NCBI GenBank assembly: GCA_015680685.1
Contig: MNCI01008572.1
Location: 1,578,128-1,642,127 of the forward strand
DNA length: 64,000 nucleotides
DNA from: Gnetum montanum
Taxonomy: Eukaryota > Streptophyta > Gnetopsida > Gnetales > Gnetaceae
Direction: 5' to 3'
A program made the position numbers and the translations under genes. Under the pieces are notes generated by a model. It worked only from the letters and a program-made list of their open reading frames with translations, was not told the DNA's origin and made no database searches. Within the stretch, counting starts at the first letter, position 1; each line of letters begins with the position of its first letter. This document shows, one piece after another, positions 58,335 through 64,000 of the stretch.

Positions 58335-58450
58335 TAACAAATGTTTGCTTACCAGGTTGGAGATGTTGCAGATCTTTGCTTCCAAGCATCCAGTTTGGAG
58401 ATGTTGGAGATGTTTGCTTACCAGGTTGGAGATGTTGGAGATGTTTGCTT
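58335..58450 (+). repeat. 31-38-bp tandem repeat in the LINE 3' region
   Basis: Three units with TTTGCTTACCAGGTTGGAG followed by ATGTTGGAGATG (the middle unit has an insertion, CCAAGCATCCAGT). Not coding in the LINE frame. Confidence 0.75.
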
Positions 58451-58839
58451 ACCTATTTTCAACTCACATCTCAAGCATCCAAGTTCAATCTAGACAGTCA
58501 TCAATTGGTTCATCTCCTGCAGCTATGGGAAAGACCTATGTGTTTCAGTTACACTTAGCATCAGTAATCTTTGCAAGGAAGTCTTCCCTTTTATTATGTG
58601 GATTCACCATTGGCATTCCCTCTATCCTTAATTGAGAGCTCTTTGCATCATCTAATTCTATGTCATTCTATTTTGTAAAAAGCTAGTCTATGCGAACATT
58701 TGGTTGTGCCCCAACTTGGGGTACCTCCTCTAATACTCGTTTATTTCTAAGGTGTTTCCCGAGTGTCATTCACGATGCTCTCAGTTTTCCCCTTCCCTTA
58801 ACCCTATGACTTTTTATTCAAGTTGTTGTAATTGATGCA

Positions 58840-58890
58840 CCTTTAATTTCAATAAAACTTCTTTTCGGGGTCCGACCAACCCCCCCACCC
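58840..58890 (+). other. LINE 3' terminus: hairpin and C-run, no poly(A)
   Basis: TCGGGGTCCGA at 58865-58875 can fold as a 4-bp stem with a 3-base loop, and GGGG can pair with the later C-run. The end CCCCCCCACCC directly abuts the target duplication. Some plant L1 lineages are known to recognise a conserved 3' hairpin; this would fit. Confidence 0.5.
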
Positions 58891-58902
58891 TCCTTAACAT
58901 TC
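58891..58902. repeat. LINE target-site duplication, right
   Basis: TCCTTAACATTC, exact match at 54626-54637. Confidence 0.85.
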
Positions 58903-58980
58903 GTTCAAGTGGCATGTATCTTAGCATATCCTTTGAAAAATCAAATCTATCTTGAAAAGAATCAATTTTGTAAAGGGGGG

Positions 58981-60268
58981 TGTTGGGAAAGAAATATTTT
59001 TTTTAGTAATATTTACTACTAAGAGATATAGTTAAATTAGAACTTTATAACTTAGCTTTTCCTTTCAAACTTGAAGTCAAAACATGAAGTTTCCAAATTA
59101 AGACTATTACAACATACAATGCTAACACCTCATTGTTGGGCCTCTTGGACATCAAAAAATGAATAGCAATTAAAAAATTCAAATGACATCAAATCATTAA
59201 CATAGAAGAGAGAATTTAAAGAAAAACCCAATGGTTTTGAGAATATCTTTTTAAATTTTCATCTTTACAACTAATCCTGAATAATATCTTCTTTAAGCTA
59301 GGAAAAGGATCAAGTCTTTCCCTTATTCAAAAGTTCCTTCATGGGTTTTACCTTCTTACTAAAGACTTTCTTGTAAAGAGAAGAAGAATCCTCTCTTCAA
59401 AAAAAAATAAAAGTAACAAATAGAAATAAGAAAGAAATTGCAATAGAAGTTGATAACTTTCATAACTTGAGTCCACAAGATAAAAAATGAATTAATACTA
59501 TAAAGGTATATCTAAAAAAAAAATATCTTTAAGAGTATGACATTTAACTCATGAAGAGAAATCATTGCTATACTCTTGTTTTTGGAAAATTACATTGCAT
59601 TATTTTCAATTTTTGTAAATATTAAGTAGAACATTTATAACTTAGCATAAGTTGATTGAATCAAAGCCATAATTTAAAGCTTCTTATTTTAGAAAAAGAA
59701 AATATTATGATCTTAATTATAATTATTTTATATTGGAAATTTCTTAAATTAAAATTTTTGGGAGGTATTAGAACATGAAACTTTTTTTTATGAAGAGGGT
59801 GTTGGAACCCAAAATATTTGTTTTAGTAGGGGTTTTAGAACCTAAAATGAGTGAAACATAGGTGTACCTCAATATTTATAGAAGTTTATAACTTAGTGCT
59901 ACCTAATAGAATCAAACATGTGACCTAGGGAAGACCCATACTACTAAGCTAATACCTCATTGTTGAAATAATTTCTTTTAACAATATCTACCCTAATGTA
60001 TTAAGCCAAATTATAACTTTATAATTCTATATTGCCCATCAGAATCAAATCAATAACTTAGACTTACTAAATTAAGATTCTCACCACTAGGCTCATACTT
60101 CATTATGAGAATTTAAATATCTAGGAAGGCGGTGGTCGAACTCCAACATCTTTTTAATAATATTTAACTAGAAGATATGTATTCAAATTAGAATTTTATA
60201 AGTTAGTATTGCCTTCTAAAATTGAACCCATAATTTGGAGCTTCCAAATTAAGAGTCTTACTACTAGG
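58981..60268 (-). repeat. Cluster of four tRNA-derived SINE-like copies
   Basis: Minus-strand copies at about 58981-59139, 59800-59965, 59966-60109 and 60110-60268. Each starts near CAACAATGAGGTRTTAGC (first two), has an A-box-like GCCTAGTGGTRAGA and a B-box-like GGGTTCAATTTT or TGATTTGATTCT about 40 bp later, then GGCAATA-x-x-AGTTATAAAGTTCTAAT and an AT-rich tail ending in GGTTCCAACACCC-type sequence. The three right copies are nearly contiguous. Divergence is about 25-35% by eye. 59140-59799 between copies holds only AT-rich DNA. Confidence 0.55.
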
Positions 60269-60271
60269 ATT

Positions 60272-60545
60272 AAGTAATAGTTGGCTTAATTGGTTAGCTC
60301 ATTATCTTTTTTGGTAAGAGGATTTGAGTTAGAGTCACACTTAGGTATTAATACATTCATGTATAATTTTTCTAAAGTAAGATATTGGCTATATATGTTT
60401 TGGGGTATACTTATGGTCATTCCCAAAACATATAGCCAACATCCTACTTTATAAGAATTATACAAAAATACAACAATGCTTCATGTATGAGTCAAACTAA
60501 CCTCTTGCCTAAAGTAATAAGCTAACCACTTGAAACACCTACACA
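60272..60545. repeat. Two SINE-like copies tail to tail (inverted repeat)
   Basis: Plus copy 60272-60405 has A-box-like TGGCTTAATTGGTTAGCTC and B-box-like GATTTGAGTTAGAGTC. Minus copy 60422-60545 has AAGTGGTTAGCTTATTAC and GAGGTTAGTTTGACTC. Their 3' tails, 60362-60405 and 60422-60462, form an imperfect inverted repeat of about 41-44 bp around a 16-bp loop. Confidence 0.55.
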
Positions 60546-61711
60546 ATTGAATCACCTATCACTAACAAAGGCACACCATGACCCTACCTCCACCCCTATA
60601 AAGCAACAATAAAAAGAGTTATAATATAAGAATTAAAGTTTGGGAAAAAGAAAAACCGTGTTTGCATATCTTAGACACGGCTTCCCACCGGGGCTGCATG
60701 TTCATCGTGGCCATTTCCAGCTCCACCAGTTAGTGATCTCCTTCTTTGGAGCACGAGGGATGTTGCAACGGTGACTTTCTTGGGTTTCCGAGCGTACCAA
60801 ATTTCACAAGTAGAAACCGTTGTACCATCCATGTGTCCACACCCATTGACCATTTCCCAGCCAGGCAGCCTGCATGTTGCTAATTGTAACTGTATTTGAA
60901 CATGGACATACGTTGATGCCCCATCCACTAACAATGCTGCTGTTCTCCGATGAGTTCCAGAACAATGCTGGTAACGCTGGCTTTCAGAATCCCCAGAAGC
61001 AATTCTATCAACGGGTACGCAAGTATTCTGATATGGCCTGGGCCGCAGGTAGAATCACTTGTGGTTATTACACTTGAATAAAGGTCTTGCCAACCTACAT
61101 TTGTTCTCCTCCTGTTAGCTAGATTTGTGTCTTAGGCTTTGCTTTGCAAATGTTCAGATCTGTTATTATGTTGACCTCCCATCCTCAAATAATCGTATGA
61201 TTCATATCTGTTACCACGCTGCTTTCGTGAACCAGTAATCATTTCTGTTATTCACTTGATTTTCTATCCTATTTTGCTTAGTTTCTGCTCTCCGAAAGCT
61301 CGGATTCGTTCTCAAGTTGGTTTCCCTTCCACTTAACCCTATTTAGTCCTATGGCCGTTATTTCTATCTGAGCAAATGGATCTTCAAATTTCTGGGGACA
61401 ATCTGATTTTAGAGGGTTTCTTCTTTTTCATTCAGAGTTTCGAGCACTTATTTTGGCCGAGAGGCCAACTCATCCCGTTTTGGCTGAGAGGCCAACTCGT
61501 CTTGCAGGAGGATAGGGGGTAAGGGGGAGTGCATTTATCACTCTCCAAGTAACACCCTCCACATCATGCGCCACGTAAGACCCCATGAAATAGGAAAAAA
61601 CATGAATCAAAGAGCCACACCTTTCGTATTCTCGTATTTCCATTGCACATAATGTGAACTAAAAAGCCATAGCTTTTCGTATTCCCACTGCACACATAAA
61701 AAAGCCAACTG
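60546..61711. other. Unassigned, locally GC-richer DNA
   Basis: 60670-61080 is GC-richer and open on both strands (88 codons minus, 67 codons plus), suggesting an old coding fragment, but I recognise neither translation. 61080-61700 shows nothing coding; two copies of a 21-bp sequence sit at 61451 and 61478. Confidence 0.35.
61451..61498. repeat. Tandem pair of 21-bp motif, 27-bp period
   Basis: TTTTGGCCGAGAGGCCAACT and TTTTGGCTGAGAGGCCAACT start 27 bp apart. Each contains the inverted repeat GGCC-GA-GAGGCC. Confidence 0.85.
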
Positions 61712-62455
61712 AATCAGCTTCAATGACGCCAGCTTTGGAGCTTTGCTGGAGTGCTGGAAAGGCACCTACGATGGTGGTCCATACTTCAACTACAATAACA
61801 AGCTCATCGACATGCGCTTCTTCAACCAAGGAAACAATAAGGTAGTAGGCTAGTCAGTTGTTGCTACATCCTCACTCAACATCGAGGATTACGACATGCA
61901 CACATCATCAACAATCGTTGACAACACCGTGGTCAATGCCAACATGCTCGGCTATGCCAACAACACTATCTGCAACATGACCTGGCTTGCACGGATTGCC
62001 ATCTACAAGGTCTGGTCATACTGTGGCTGCTTTAGCTATGACATCCTTGCAACCATGGATGCCACTCTGTCTGATGGCATTGACATACTTTTGCTCTCGC
62101 TTGACAACAACCCATAGCAGTACTACACCAACAGCATCGCCATCGGTGCCTCTACCACTACAGTCCATTGCCATGTCTTCGTCGCTTGCTCAACCAAAAA
62201 ATCCAGACATAGCACTGACATTGCCTCAAATCTCATGCCCTAGATCATGGCCATCATTGCTAGCACCCTTGACCGTGACTTCCTGGTCATCACAGTGCTC
62301 ACCGATGGCAGTGAGTATGTTGAAACCTCACTCTACTCTAGGGAATTGCTACTGAAAGATCCAAATCTTACACTTATCTATGTTGGAAACACCAGCCAAA
62401 ATGACGACGAAAATGCAAACTTCTACACATATGGTAGCTTGGACCCCGGAGGTAG
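61712..62455 (+). pseudogene. Subtilisin-like serine protease (subtilase) fragment
   Basis: Reads FNDASFGALLECWKGTYDGG, then YNNKLIDMRFFNQGNNKVVG, DYDMHTSSTIVDNTVV, MLGYANNTICNMTWLARIA, YKVWSYCGCFSYDILATMD, LSDGIDILLLSLDNNP, YYTNSIAIGA, IIASTLDRDFLVITV, ETSLYSRELLL and LTLIYVGNTSQ. This is the order in plant subtilases from just after the catalytic Asp region to the PA-domain start. The DGHGTHTSS motif carrying the catalytic His reads DYDMHTSS, so the His is lost. The N-terminal prodomain and catalytic Asp part, and the C-terminal catalytic Ser part, are missing. Stops at about 61850, 62115 and 62240. Subtilases are secreted endopeptidases; this copy is dead. Confidence 0.8.
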
Positions 62456-63457
62456 AGGTATGAATCATAATACAATTTTTGTTACAATAACTAAAAGATC
62501 TCTTCATTTAGGTTTCTATTTTTTTTGGATAAAATTTATATATGAATTAGGCCAATATGTTTTTTGAGTAGCTTTGTTTGAATGTATGTTTTAAGCATAA
62601 AATTTTGCAAGTAGGGGTAGGATGAGGGGTACAGCCAAAGACATTCAAGGAAGGATGGTAATGGCTACAGTTGAAGCGGTAGCTTGAAGGGAAGGGTCTT
62701 CTAAAGTTTCTGTGTCAATAATAGTCTTTGGTTATTGGAATATCTTTCTAAAACCAAACTTTCTACCAGTTTTTTTATGTGTGTTTTTGTTAATTTTTTA
62801 TAATAAATTGTAACATGTTGAACATTACATTTTGATAATTTTGTACAATTTTCATAGTTTCACTTCAAACTAAGCTCTTCTATCATCAATACTTAGCATG
62901 CTTTTCTATACATTTGCATTCCCAATGCAAAAACATTCCAAAGTTTGCTTCTATTCTTTTTTCAATGTTTTTTGGAGTGGTAGAAAATTTTGAAATTGTA
63001 ATTTTCTACTAATATTTTGATTAATCTTCTTTTGCTACATTCTTTTTCAATGTAAAGGAACATTTGTAAGTTCATTTTCTATTTATCTCATTGTATATTT
63101 TGTGTAGGTTTTATCATTTCTATGGTTGTGCTTTGAAATTCAGCAGTTACCATGGAGTAGATGCGTTTAGTTGTTATGATTGTGACTACTTTTTTGTTTG
63201 CAATATGCATTTTAATAAAATGCAAAAGAGTTAGCATGTTTGCTAGCACATGAAAATTATTAGCCAATTTGAGATGTCAGCCTCACTTTGGTCATAATTT
63301 TAACAATTTTTCTTGCTTATTGGAAGGACTTAAAGAGTTCAAATTTGATAATCTCTTCTTACCTTCTCACATGCAGTGAGGATTTTTCTTTATGTACATA
63401 TTCTTTGATTAATGAAATCTAATGGATGATATGTTTGTTAACTTGGTAAATTTTAAA
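62456..63457. other. Unassigned AT-rich DNA between subtilase pieces
   Basis: No coding sequence seen. It starts with a splice-donor-like GTATGA after GGTAGAG, so it may be a former intron. Confidence 0.4.
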
Positions 63458-63587
63458 AATGAGAACTTCTGCACCTCTGGTAGGCTAGACCCTAGAAAGA
63501 TCTCTGGCAAGATCATGCTATGATGATCCTAGCCAATGTTGAGGAAAACAACGATAAGCTCTCCGTTGATGCACATGTCTTGCCATA
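63458..63587 (+). pseudogene. Subtilase PA-domain fragment
   Basis: Reads NENFCTSGRLDPRKISGKIM, then after a frame change MILANVEENNDKLSV and DAHVLP. This matches the subtilase PA-domain stretch C-PG-LDP-KV-GKIV...GMILAN...ADAHVLPA. Its start overlaps in homology with the end of the previous fragment (both cover the SLDP motif), so the two pieces are not simply contiguous exons of one copy. Confidence 0.65.
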
Positions 63588-64000
63588 ATCATAAATAACC
63601 AATTATTTATAAATCTCCCCTAGCCAAAGAGTCACTATAGGGGAGCCAATGATTATATTTATCCCGGTTATTTATAATCTCGGTTATATATAATGATATA
63701 TTTATAACCATAAACATAAATTATATATAATGATTATAAACACTTCATCATAAATATAGTCGATTATTTATAATCATTTCACTATATATATCTTATGGAT
63801 AATGTTAACTGAGATATAATCATTATGGGTTAACATTAAGAATGAATAAATAATATCTCTAACATTATAGATTATGAGTAATATTTCATCATATCTTGGC
63901 TTTATTTATTATGAAATGTTTAGCATTCAAATGAATATTATAATCCATAATATCTCAAATTATAATTATGGATTATTGCTCTAATTATAATAATCTCATA
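63588..64000. other. Very AT-rich, palindrome-rich DNA
   Basis: Dominated by TTATTTATAATC, TTATAATGATTATAA and similar self-complementary strings. No coding sequence. Could be a decayed tandem repeat or part of an AT-rich transposon. Confidence 0.5.

Larger units (their letters stand above)
54638..58890 (+). mobile_element. L1-type LINE with 12-bp target duplication
   Basis: The element is flanked by TCCTTAACATTC at 54626-54637 and 58891-58902. It encodes endonuclease (APE), reverse transcriptase and a C-terminal zinc-binding region in a single frame from 54659 to about 58300, with 12 premature stops but no frameshift. There is no RNase H domain. No gag-like ORF1 precedes; the element starts 21 bp before the endonuclease start codon. 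The 3' end after an AATAAA-like CAATAAAAC has no poly(A) and ends in a GC-rich hairpin and C-run. Confidence 0.9.

Noticed and set aside
60272-60340. A functional tRNA gene
   Set aside because: A- and B-box-like sequences occur but the acceptor stem and anticodon arm do not fold; it is better explained as the head of a SINE.
60671-60934. 88-codon minus-strand ORF in a GC-richer patch
   Set aside because: No recognisable family, no splice or promoter evidence, and the opposite strand is equally open.

Overview
The window looks like nuclear DNA of a seed plant with a very large, repeat-bloated genome. A gymnosperm is the best guess. This is an inference from the mix of heavily decayed Ty3/gypsy elements (Athila-like and Tat-like), Copia and L1-type LINE remnants, tRNA-derived SINEs, and tiny exons of a plant gene scattered over kilobases. 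No prokaryotic or organellar signature is present. Almost nothing is an intact protein gene. The longest clean reading frame, 611 codons, is part of a LINE.

Layout. 0-7.1 kb: unassigned DNA, an LTR-like stretch with a sequence gap, and a LINE remnant. 7.1-14.8 kb: a structurally complete Athila-like LTR element (two LTRs, 5-bp target duplication, tRNA-Asp-type primer site) that has gag and protease but no polymerase. 14.85-20 kb: minus-strand exons of a two-domain GST/thioredoxin-fold protein, with old LINE and gypsy fragments in the introns; the Athila-like element landed 1 bp beyond its stop codon. 20.3-23.5 kb: minus-strand Tat-type polymerase. 23.5-38.2 kb: plus-strand Tat-type element (leader, gag, protease, a 5-6 kb interruption, then RT, two RNase H domains and a truncated integrase). 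The interruption holds an antisense, apparently multi-exon gene with its own TATA box, a palindromic 28-bp array, and a degenerate FCP1/NIF phosphatase-like domain. 38.3-39.2 kb: Copia 3' end. 39.2-52.45 kb: a second, minus-strand Athila-like element of the same family, with gag, protease, RT, integrase, an extra ORF and an LTR-like internal promoter before that ORF. 52.5-60.5 kb: a SINE-rich tract invaded by a nearly full-length L1-type LINE with a 12-bp target duplication. 60.5-64 kb: two pieces of a subtilisin-like protease pseudogene, then AT-rich DNA.

How the parts relate. The two Athila-like elements share LTR ends, PBS, gag, protease and downstream spacer; the first is probably a non-autonomous deletion form needing polymerase from relatives of the second. 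The antisense gene and the second element's extra ORF are the best candidates for something not well described: element-borne extra genes that appear to have their own promoters built around palindromic modules. All functional statements here come from reading the sequence and remembering protein families; no searches were run.
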